NCBI GenBank assembly: GCA_964036155.1
Contig: OZ038422.1
Coordinates: forward strand, 18,623,201-18,687,200
Reading direction: 5' to 3'
Length of the DNA: 64,000 nucleotides
From: Diploscapter coronatus
Taxonomy: Eukaryota > Nematoda > Chromadorea > Rhabditida > Rhabditidae
The first letter of the stretch is position 1, and each line of letters starts with the position of its first letter. The position numbers were made by a program, and so were the translations under genes. Below, piece by piece: positions 41,733-52,298 of the stretch. The notes beneath the pieces were generated by a model, which saw only the letters and a program-made list of their open reading frames with translations, did no database searches and was not told the origin of the DNA.

Positions 41733-44700
41733 ATGGCCAGGCAAGACAAAATAGCCGAGTTCAACGTCTTCAAAACTCAGAGAATGAGGGGGATGCCTCT
41801 CAGCGTGCAACTGGTCGAGGCAAGCCCATCACAATTACAATGATCAGAAATTATTCCTAACTCCTCACTGGAAACTCTTGTCGAAACGGTTGAATGGTTG
41901 GTTCGTCGATCCACGACTAAATTGGAGGCGGAATCAGCTGATCTCGATCAGAGATTTTTGTGAAGAATCGAAAATAACTACTGATGACAAATGGACAGAA
42001 TTTCGAGATCGAGATATGCCTCTCCCTAACGAAATTTATTCACCCTTGTTCACAGCTCATATAAAAATCAAATTATTAATTTCCAAATCAAATACTGTAG
42101 GTACGCGGTGAAAGAATTGTTCGCATACAAGGAGTGCAATAGTGCGTCCGATTTGCGCAGAACCCCTACTCTTCTCTCCTTCCTAGGCTTTTCTCACTTG
42201 TCTTCTCGTTTTGAGCATTGGTATCACGCAAATTGACGCACTCGCGCACACTCGATATACGAACAATTTTTCACCGCATAACTGCAATATTAACGGGTAT
42301 TTTATTTCAGAGCGACATTCTGCAGGCCGGACGGGATTGTGCAGCAATTGCCCTGACAATCTCGAAGACCCTCACTCCAAGCAGCTCCTCGCTCAAGCGA
42401 ATCAAAGCGGAAGTTGGTGGGACCTTGAGTTTCAAGGTAAATTGGAGATTAATAAAAGAAATTCTCACAACGTCTACCCTATGTTACAAACAGTTCTCAA
42501 AACTCGACCCGCAGAAAATAAATAGTGCATCTTTTCGAAAGATGAGAACACGCTCTTTTCCCTCTCTCAATAGATACACTATTTTTATGCAGGTCGTTTT
42601 GCGGGTTTGTGCGAGTCGAGTTGTGAGAAGTCTGCTTACAAGATTGCTTTTCAGGAAAAATTGAATAATGCAAAGCTAGCCTTCCATTCGCGACCAGGCC
42701 ATGGAGACGTGCTCGCTCTCGATTTCACCGACACCGATGTAAGTTCCGACTTTAGATGGGCTTCCTTGCTTCACCTACACCCAATTGTAAACTCTAACCA
42801 GTTTCTCCAAATTCCAAGAATGTTTGCGCAAGAATTGGGCAAAGATCGGCAGTAATTGGGTAGGATAAAAAATTTGAAATGATTGAAAATTATGAACTGA
42901 AATGAAAAGGAAACAAAATTGTTTGAAATCTAAATTTCATTTCGATTGGTTTACAAGAAACGTAAAATGGAGATAGTGGAAAGCAGACTCGAGTAGTCAA
43001 CTACATGATAATTCTGCCCCGTAGCCATAAATACATCGAGAGACTTGCAAAAATCGTCGTTTTGCTTTATGCAATGAGAAAAAGCAACTGGAAGATGATT
43101 GGGAGCTTCCCGATAACGTTTATGAACAAGAGCGCACTGCTCTTCCTCTCTTCTATCTCCTAAATTTGATTTCTCTTCTCTTCTTTCTGATAAGCCGGTC
43201 AATATACTAAACTCGCATGTTCGATTCTGACTCGGCGAATGCTCTGATTGTTGTATGTTTCAGTTTGGCAAATTCGTGTTTCTGGCTGTGCACCCGACTG
43301 CGGACACCGTCGACAACTGCTACAAGAAGCTGCTGGAGCTGTGCGCGAGGAAGCGTCTCTCCTCCCTGGCCCTCCCTTGCATTGGCTCTGGTAATTCGAA
43401 CAGGACGGCACGCAGGTCGTTGACTTGCCCATGTGGTGCGCTGCAATCACTGCATCATTCCTTCTGCTCGCATGATTCTTTCTGCCTGGTATCACATTTG
43501 GAAGAATTCTCATATCGATTAACTCGTAAATTTTCGGATTGGATCTCTGGCCGAATTTTACTGGCGAAATCGATACTTATTCAAGTATCAATAGTCATGC
43601 TTATGAATGAATTATTGAATTTCTAGCATGCTTGATTCCTTTGCTAATTACGGTGTAAAATTCCAATTACTCATAAGCAGATCTGGCTATCACTTGAAAA
43701 AGTCAACCTTACGTTGGTTCTGAAACTATCAATATAATTAACTTTCTTGTGTACGAATAATTCGTCATTTTCAAAGTACTGCTTGTGAAAATGGAAGGTG
43801 ATTTTTGCAAGATTGCGAAATGGTTTATATTTCGAAACCTCATGTAGGTTGAAACAACTCGCAATCAGACACGTGTGCCGTTCTCTTGATTATATAAACT
43901 GAAAACAGCTTTCTAAAATATATTTCCTATAGCTGATCACATTCACTCACCTAATTGCAGGTCTGTCGGGACTTCTTTCCTCTAATTGCGCAACTTCCCT
44001 CACCAAGGCAATCAACCACTCAATTCCCAAGAGAGAATTCTCCTTGAAGGTATGCAAATATAAGACTACAAAATAACCAGTTGGACAGAATATTTTTGAA
44101 TTGGGGATTTTTAAATTTGAAATTCAATGCATCGTTGACTATTAACTCCATTTCTTCTTGTATATAAATCTATTTATCCATTTGCAACATTCATCCATCC
44201 TTTGTAACTAGGTTAGATTGGATATAGGGTCCACAAGCAGGTATGTCGAATTGATGTTTCGGATAAAATTTTGTGCATAAATATCACTAAGGATGTAGAC
44301 AAGATTCCGTGAAAGGAAAGATAAAACTAAAAATTTTCTATGTCGAAAGAATCGAAAAATAATCGTTCGAAATGAACACATTTTGTCTCCAAATTTCAAC
44401 TGAATGAACGCGTGTGTACGTAAAAATTATGCGCTGATTTTTGACACACAGCCATTTTATTGGATTTATCTTCGATCTAAGTAGGATCTTTTTGAGACAT
44501 TCGAGGTTTGAACGGTACTTCCTTTCCAAATTTTTGATTTCAAACTACCACGTTTCCACCACAAACCCATTTCTTCAAGGTGCAGAGCTTGGGAACTCGA
44601 AGATTAAGACATGCTCTAGTAGGTTCAACAGTCCAAACAATCGCATTCAACTAATTGCACAGAAACAGCATATTGACATATTGACCTCTCTAATCAGTAC

Positions 44701-47630
44701 CTTCAATCTTATTCCGAAAACCTTGCGCATTTACACGATTTATTTGATTCATTAGCAGTGATATTATAAGAAGTGGATTCTTTCACGAATAAAAAATTGC
44801 AACAAAATCATATGCATTTTTCTTTATTTACAATGCTGAATTCCAAATGTTTTAGACGATCAAAATCGTGGACCGGAAAGAGCAGATGCTGAGGAAATTC
44901 ATGGAAATACTGGACGAAAATCTGAAGAACAAGCAGATTGTGGAGGACGAGGAAGACACCGAGGAGTCTGAAGGGGACACCACGACTGGGACTATGAGCT
45001 TACTCGACGAAGATGACTCTGATGAGGGCGAAGTGCTTGTCGTACATACTGGGAATGGAGTGCAGGCACAGGATGGAGTGCAAGGGTTGATGCAGGACAG
45101 CATTGACATGCATGGATGGACTCAGGACGAGAGGACTGCTGCACAATATGTCAATTTCGATATCACGGTAAGATTGAACTCATCTTAGGAATGCTGACAT
45201 GAGTTCTCTAACTTTTTATGAATTTATTCCATTTCTTGGCTTTCAAAATGTCTTACTCTAAAAAAAATCCCATCTCTTTATTTCACACACTTTCTATCGA
45301 ACACGTAAATAAATTTGGCGCAAGGAAGAGTGTGTTCAAATCAAAAATTAGTGATCTCTCCTTCATTCTATTCTATTAAAAGCGAGAAAAATCAAGCCCC
45401 ATATTTCTAATTAGAACGCGCTTCTTCTAGTGTCGAATTCTATTGACGAGCTTGATGCTCTATTCTGAATCAATTATTATCAACCTTCAGCCGGGCAGTG
45501 ATATGTGCGCTATCTGCATTTCTTCCCTGACGGATGTCGGCAACGAGACGCTCCTGGAGATGGAGAACAAACAGGAGAGCTTGGATCAGTCTGACGAGGC
45601 CAGCAGTGCTTTGGTCGGTTCGACTGCAGCTGCTGCCTCTGCCAGACTCGTCCACCCCGTCGCCATCAAATCCTGTCAGCATCAATTCCATTTTGGCTGC
45701 TTCGTGGTAAGAGCTATTCTTGCTGATGAAAATAAAAAAAATAACAAAAAACTTTTCAGCCAACTGAATTTTATGTGCTCTTTCAAAAGTTACGCTATTT
45801 TTTGCTCTAGTAATTTATTTTCAGAAGCTTACATTCTCAAAATGCCTGAATTAATTTTATGAGAGGATACAAAATCAAAGTTCTATTAATTCACACCTCT
45901 AATCACTCGATGTACTGAACTTTTCTTTTAGAATTCTGAAAGCAAAAATATCATTGAATTATTTCTCAAAATTCTCATAACTTAATCACAGAGCCTGGTG
46001 GCGCATTCCTCGAACAAGTTCTGCCCGACCTGCAGGAAACACTTCGCCTTTCCGCAGGGCGATATGCCGCTCGGCTCCACCATGGCGCACGTATACGAAA
46101 ATGGCATTCTTCCAGGCAAATTACGATTCCTTTTTCAATTATTATCATCTATATGGTTTAATGAAAAGGCCACTAAGACCACTCGATGAGTTTTTACCAT
46201 AAGCAGGGTAGGCTAATTTTGTGCTTATAATTCTTACCATGACGAGAGGATCGTTTTGATACCAAACATGGTAGTATGGCTAGGATGAAATGACCAAAAA
46301 TGAACATTTAAGCTAAGGTATAACCATGTTTGGTAGCGAAATGGTCCTCATCATGGTAAGAATTATAGGCACAAAATTAGCCTACCCACCCCTATACTCC
46401 CTATCCTATTTATGGTAAAAAAACCATCTCGTGTTTTTTTTTCGCTAAGGCCTTTATCTCTACTTCGAAAGTTAAAAATTCGATCATTGAACGAACTTTT
46501 CTCGACTCTCAACTCTGATCAGTGTATTTGCGTTAATCACTCAGTTCAGGTTTCGAGGGCACGTCAAACGGGACGATCCTCATCATCTACCAAGTTCCTA
46601 GCGGCATCCAGGGTCCCACTCACATCCGTCCCAGTCATCGCTACTACGGAACAATCCGTTACTGCTACTTGCCTCGTTCCGTAGAAGGGCTCAAGGTGAG
46701 TAACCTCAACCTCAATATTTTTTAGATTCGCTAGAATCATTGCTTATTGATAAATGCTAGAAAAAGATTCATCGGATTTCTTGGGAAATGAACTCATTTT
46801 CTTTTCGTCGAAGTTATTCGTTAGAATTGCACAAGTTCTTTAAATGTGGATGAGTAAATTTTACAAGAAAATGATTCATGTTCATTTTCGCAGCATTCAA
46901 TACCCGATTTGGCATTGGTTTTTCAATTTTTTCTTGGATATTCGTTCACCAAAATTCCCTTTCCAGGTGCTCCGTCTGCTTCAGAAGGCGTTCGAATGCC
47001 GTCTGACCTTCACTGTGGGCGACTCGATCACTTCTGGCGCAAGAAATGTGGCTGTTTGGAATGGCATTCACCACAAGACTTCCATAAACGGCGGGCCTGC
47101 TCAGTAAGTGAAGCAATTTACATTCCTTGCTGAATTTCTGACTGTTCTGAAACGGCCAGTGAATCCTGCGATTTATTTTAAATGATGGTAAATTAGAAGT
47201 CGAATTTTTGCAATACGAAAAGAAAATTCGGATAGTTTCTTTGATTCATTTGTTTTACACGAGATCCCAAAATGTTTCAATTCATGAAAATTTGAATACA
47301 TTCTCAAATGGCATAAACCGATGACAAATGTATACCATTTTCATATTTTGACCCCCATCGATGCTGTTATATTTTTCACTTCTTCCCAAGCATACTTCTC
47401 TACGAGTAGATTGTTGAATTCAGTGAAAGTAGTGCCCAAATTTCCTTCATTTCACCATTCAAACTTCCAAACTCATGAATGTTCCAACAAATCCGTTTTT
47501 TTTCGAACTTTTCAATAGGTTGTCTAATTTCAGTTACGGCTACCCTGATCCCGACTACCTGGCTCGTGTGACGGAGGAATTGGCTCAGGCAGGCATTACT
47601 GAGGACATGCTGGACCAGCCATCCAGCTAA
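41733..47630 (+). CDS. Deltex-type E3 ubiquitin ligase with N-terminal macrodomain
   Basis: Eleven exons: 41733-41819, 42311-42436, 42655-42738, 43264-43390, 43961-44049, 44856-45167, 45491-45706, 45992-46115, 46550-46695, 46967-47103, 47534-47630; they sum in frame to 514 residues. Residues about 24-170 form a macrodomain: LVESDILQAGRDCAAIALT, HSRPGHGDVLALDFTDTDF, GKFVFLAVHPTADTVDNCYK, SSLALPCIGSGLSGLL and LKTIKIVDRKEQMLRKFMEI. An acidic linker (EDEEDTEESEGD) follows. The RING starts MCAICISS, with SCQHQFHFGCF and KFCPTCRK (about 280-375). The Deltex C-terminal domain follows: FPQGDMPLGSTMAH, NGTILIIYQVPSGIQGPTH, YYGTIRYCYLP, FTVGDSITSG, NVAVWNGIHHKTS, YGYPDPDYLARVTEELAQAG. RING-DTC enzymes ubiquitinate and bind ADP-ribose through DTC. 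Two donors are GC (41820, 46116). Coupling of ADP-ribose reading to ubiquitination is inferred from the domains. Confidence 0.9.
42101..42282. mobile_element. MITE in intron 1 of the Deltex-like gene
   Basis: Left end TACGCGGTGAAAGAATTGTT and right end AACAATTTTTCACCGCATA (reverse complement TATGCGGTGAAAAATTGTT) form about 22 bp of imperfect inverted repeat around a 135-bp interior. No clear duplication at the edges. Confidence 0.7.
44270..44560. repeat. Dispersed repeat copy in a Deltex intron
   Basis: Related to 2640-3060 and to about 35290-35480. Shared blocks are GAAATGAACACATTTTGTC and, further right, TTATCTTCGATCTAAGTAGG. Degenerate; ends not defined. Confidence 0.5.
46191..46422. mobile_element. 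Foldback MITE, about 230 bp, in a Deltex intron
   Basis: The outer ends TTTTTACCATAA and TTATGGTAAAA pair, then GGGTAGGCTAATTTTGTGC pairs with GCACAAAATTAGCCTACCC (reading the right arm as GGCACAAAATTAGCCTACCC). The arm continues through ATAATTCTTACCATGA. The element starts 75 bp downstream of the GC donor of exon 8. Confidence 0.8.
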
Positions 47631-48089
47631 TCCGACTGACTCTGCATCTGCGTGGCAACTCATCATTCATCATTCAACATTCAATAATGCAAACACATGA
47701 ACAACACTCGAACTTTTAACTCACTCACCCACACAATTCATACTTCATTTCTTTATTTCTATTTGTATTGGTGAAGTAAATAACTCGGTGGTATCGCATT
47801 TTCTATTCCTGCAAATTTGTGATCGACTTGCCTTTGCCCTGCTATTTCCAGTTCCCAGTGATTATATATGATTCTCCTAGTCGATATACGGGCACATCTT
47901 CTTACTTTGACTACTTGTCCTATTTTTGCCAGATTCACTTATTCTACTGATGTTGATATATAGGAGTATTGACTTTATTACTTGCTGATTCCCAGGGATT
48001 CTGACCTCGGAAAGATCTGAGTCGAATATTTTCTCGAAGTTACTTTATTGTCTTTAGACTGATAAGATAAATTTATTTTATGATGATGA
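47631..48089. other. Convergent intergenic region
   Basis: 3' ends of the Deltex-like (+) and C-type lectin (-) genes face each other over 459 bp. No further gene seen. Confidence 0.5.
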
Positions 48090-50098
48090 TTAAGAATGAT
48101 ATGCAGGTTTCTTGCAGACGTACGATCGCATCTCGACATTGCAGTCGTAGTTGTTCTATAGATTTCAGCCATCTGATTATTCTCCGATTGTTATGCACTT
48201 ACCCAATGTTCATACAAAATGTCTTTAAAGTAGTCGGAAGCCGTCTGCAATCGCAACATCATCAAATCTTTGGAACATTTGGATTTCTCAGGGTTCAATC
48301 AAATTTATGCAAATGGAGAAGGTAATTTTTTAAAAATTTGTTTTCTTTGAAAACGATTTGCTAAGTGGGGCGGAGCTTGCGCTCCCTAGAAATAAGTTAG
48401 TCTAACCTGCACGCATAATTCTTTTCCTGGATTGTCTGAATAGAACCTATGAAAATGGAAAATCATAATGTTAACAGACCCGGTTGTTTTGGCGCCTAAA
48501 TAAGTAATTTTATCCATTTTACGAACATGCAATCTGATTTACTTACCCAGTTGAAATAATCGGACTTTGAACCATCGAGCCAAACCTATTCGAAAAATTC
48601 ATTGATTTCAATGAGCATCGTGACTATCAGAGGCTTTTAAAAGTTTTATTTCGCTTTTTTAATATATAATTTTCATTTTTGTCTTATTTTTCTTTTCGTA
48701 AATTTTAGTAAACATTTGGTTTTCGTCATACCCATTCATTTCCGACTTGGTGCATGCCTACCCAGGTCAAATGTCCAGCATCCTTCTGATCGAGTCCCGC
48801 CTTTGCCAAATCTGAAATTCACATCGTCATATTCTAGTGTTTCCTTTGCGAGACAAACTATTAATGAATGTCGATTCTTCATCGTTGTGCATCGAAGTCA
48901 AATGCGCGCCAAGCATCACGCATTGAGCCTCCGCATCTAAAACCAAACGTTTCCCAACACCCCCAATGACTCACCATAAAATTTCTGCCAATATCCGACC
49001 TATAAATATTATGTGTCTTCAGAACATCCCAATGTTACCTTACTTTGTAGCACGAATCCGATTCTGAAATTACATTTTTGGAAAAGTGGATTTATAATTT
49101 GATCATTAAACGACCTTCGAAATAGCTCCACTCACTATCGCAATACGATTTGCTGGGCTTTTGAGTACATTGGACTTGAGGACAGGTTATTGCTGCAAAT
49201 GAGAATTGCATCATCAACTGCATTTCGCTGTGATGAGATGATTACGCTGAGCAGTAGTTGGGGGAGGGCATGTAGATGCGGCCAGAGGAGGAGACTCACA
49301 AACATATGGACGGTAGATGTTACATTCATTCGAGACCCATTTGGCAGTACTCAAAAGAGCACTCGCGCAATCTTTGCCTTGTCGTGGTTCGGCTACAATT
49401 ATCAGGCTCTATCATAATAATAATAACTGTAGGAATCAGCGTTGGGCGGAAATCCCGTTTCCGGTTTCTGAAATCGGAAAATGCGCTTTCCGGCCCAACA
49501 CTGGTAGGAATGATAATATTGAGAATTTATCGACCAGATTTTGCGGTACCCGTACCAGCAGGCACGAGGCATTATCACAAAACCCTGTTTTGCAAGGCAA
49601 CCAGCAAAAAGTTTCAACCTTCATAATATGACCAGATCTAATTCAAATGAAGAACCAAGTATTTCTCACCATCATCCCAGTTCTGGTAACTCCAAGGTGA
49701 CCCATCTTGCCATGCCCACTTTCCTGGGTTGACTAAATCCGAAGCACCGATCCAGAAATCTGTATAGTTCGAGTTCGTAAAGGCAATTACACCATTTTCT
49801 GAATGATATGATGAATTGAAACTCTAAACGGTAAACAATACGCGTGACGATAGCATTTTCGAATGCATTGGCTATCGAAGACAAGGCTCCTCCAAGCAGT
49901 TCGCAACTTTCTTCTGCTATACTGAATTGGGCAGGAATGTCGAAATAATTGTAGCACCTGCAGGCAGAGTTTTCAAAGGTTTTTATTCCTGCTATTAACT
50001 AACTTATTGAATTGTGAATTATATATACCACCATTTTTACAATTTTGCGCGAAAATCAGATTTATTTGAGTTAGAAGCAATAAGATTAATTTAGTCAT
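48090..50098 (-). CDS. Secreted C-type lectin with two CTLDs (clec-like)
   Basis: The start at 50098 gives the signal peptide MTKLILLLLTQINLIFAQ, then NCKNG; a 46-nt intron leads to the first lectin domain: IKTFENSACRCYNYFDIPAQ, FSIAEESCELLGGALSSIAN, FWIGASDLVNPGKWAWQDGS, WSYQNWDDG, then GKDCASALLSTAKWVSNECN and IYRPYVCE. A Pro/Thr linker (SPPLAASTCPPPTTAQ) joins the second domain: ITCPQVQCTQ, SYCDSEWSYFE, SDSCYK, YWQKFYDAEAQCVMLGAHLT, SMHNDEESTFINSLSRK, HLTWVGMHQVGNEW, VWLDGSKSDYFNW, FYSDNPGKELCVQ, TASDYFKDILYEHW, NNYDCNVEMRSYVCKKPAYH, stop 48090-48092. Neither domain shows a classical EPN or QPD sugar-selectivity motif, so carbohydrate binding is uncertain. Nematode clec genes are commonly secreted immune or gut effectors (family knowledge). 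One intron contains a 67-bp hAT-like MITE. Confidence 0.87.
49437..49503. mobile_element. hAT-like MITE, 67 bp, perfect 8-bp duplication (copy 2)
   Basis: CAGCGTTGGGCGGAAA at the left and TTTCCGGCCCAACACTG at the right, flanked by GTAGGAAT on both sides (49429-49436 and 49504-49511). Same family as 1198-1263. It sits in an intron of the C-type lectin. Confidence 0.93.
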
Positions 50099-52298
50099 GA
50101 ATGAAACCGGAGAAGATCAGTTTCGAATAGTTGATTACAAAGCACTAGTAAGAATGAATGATTTGATTGCCTGCTTGAACTGATTTATAGCTTCCGTGTA
50201 TTTTACTGCCGTGTAGTTTAGCTTCCGTGTCTTTTAGCTTCAATACTGATAACAGGTAGCTACTAAGTGGCAAAATCCTATAGCTAGAGGGCGCAAGTGA
50301 AATTCCCATTGTGAAGACAAAGTCATAAAAGTATTTTTCTGAAAATCTTTAATACTTGAGTAGCTAATAGCGAAAAATCGCACGAAAAACGGGGTTAGTG
50401 CAGTCCGAGATACGGACTTCAGAAGGCGACGATCTAAAATCCCTTTTTGCGAGCGAAGTTTCGTCAAGCGAAAAGCGTGCTCTGCCTTTGCAGTCAATAC
50501 TCGGAAAATTATTGCCTCCATCCTGGCGCCAAGGTGGAGACAATCTCCCTCCTAGTCTACATTGTGACTTCTAATTTATTCGCAAATATTCTTTCATCTT
50601 GAACTCATGAATGATGAGAACATTTCAGTTCCTAATTTAGCGATAAAAATCAAAAAGGGTTGAAAGAATTGTATTACTTTTCTTTAGAAAGCTTTATTTT
50701 TCAATTTTTATTGAAGTTTCACAGTAGACTTTGAACCTCGAAATTTATGGCGCCTTTATGTATTCTTGAAAATCTTACATCGTTTTGTGATATCATGCAA
50801 AATTGTAGAATATCGATTATCATTTACTTGAATATTTAGCTTGATACAATTTGTCTAATTTGTTCTTTTTTACGTTTTCAATAAATACCAGAAGTTCGTT
50901 CTTATCTTCATTTGTCGAAGCGACTTCTTTCCCTTGAGTATTTCTTTCGACTTTACATCGGTATTAATTTATGACTTAGCTTAGCTAAAGTCTAACTGCT
51001 TGGAAATTTACAAAAAATGGGCAATTTCTTAGTGAGATTTTGTCAATAAATACCAGTTTGGTTTTCGATTTAATAAATTTATTTTTAAAATGTTTTGTTA
51101 AATAATGAGCAGCAGATGTTAATTATAATGGTTTGACGATAGAAAAATGTCTGACTAATTTTAGAAAATCTATTAAAAATTGCCAATTAAAATATAGATA
51201 TCTGAATTTCTTTACGAGGTAACCTTCCTTTTCTATCTACTATAGAATTAAAATGTCTTATTCTGAATTACCATTTTCATCATAAATTTACTGATTCAAT
51301 GTCTAACTATTCCAATACACTACATGATTCCGTTCTGTACACGAAGGCCTGTTGAATATGAAAAATATGAAAAAAGGAGATTAGTTGGACGGTAAAGGTC
51401 GAATTGAAAAAGCCAAAGAAATATTCTCCGAGGAAATTATCAATGAGTTTTCGAAATTTCTGATAAAATGGAACATAAAAAATTTACAAATTATGAAGAA
51501 TCGCTTTTTGGTGATAAGATCGTGCGAAAATCATTTCACGGAAATGTCAGAAAACGATGAGGCTTCGATGTTCACAGATTACCAATATCATACCGTATCA
51601 CGATATTCTTCATAGTTGTAAGAAACTCATAGAGACCTTGATACATATCTCATAGATAATGAGAAAACTACTTTGTGCATGGAATTACTGTTTTATAATT
51701 CATACGATGGGCAGGACTGTTGGCGGTGCAGTAAAATGGCACACCGCACCGCGGACCCCCTGCACCATACCGCAAACATCTCTGCTAAAAAAGCATCCTT
51801 CTCCGGTAAATATCATCGATCATGCTGGTATAAAATTATTCCATGATTATCAATCCCGAAAATTTATTTAGCTTTTTATGCATAAATTTTCAGAATAAAT
51901 AACAATTAGAAATTCGGAAAAGATTACTCTGTCATTATTTACCATCTTTTCAGCCCTTCATCCTTCTCACCCTGGCCATTTGACCTCGATATGTGTGTCG
52001 CCATGCACAAATCACACATAACAACTCATCCTTTTCAATCCATACTTTAATTCCTTTCAAAATATCAATTTTCATTCAAATTTGTCGAGAATTACTGGTT
52101 TAAAAATTTTTTCCAATAATCCCTTTCTCAATCCATATTCTTTTTTCATTTCCAAATATAGCCTGCTCTCAAGTCCTTTCCTTATCAACAATGCCCGGTT
52201 GTATTGTCATTTTTCTGGGACCTTTCTCTAGTCTATCTATTGATTGATGGCTACAACGGTCATGATTATGGAGTCGACGCTCTCGATTTAGCGTCTGA
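50099..52298. other. Divergent intergenic region, 2.2 kb
   Basis: Between the C-type lectin (-) and the first AIG1-like gene (+). The segment 50180-50240 has three spaced repeats of a CTTCCGTG-type or CCGTGT-type motif. Around 51719-51770 there is a small GGCGGTGC / GCACCGC inverted motif. Open frames at 50240-50521 (-) and 51385-51615 (+) lack any support. No gene is called. Confidence 0.45.

Noticed and set aside
42597..42654. Alternative Deltex exon reading GRFAGLCESSCEKS
   Set aside because: It is open, but forces exon 2 into a frame without macrodomain likeness; the acceptor GCTTTTCAG at 42654 keeps the macrodomain frame in phase.
50240..50521. 93-codon minus-strand frame
   Set aside because: No splice, signal or domain evidence.
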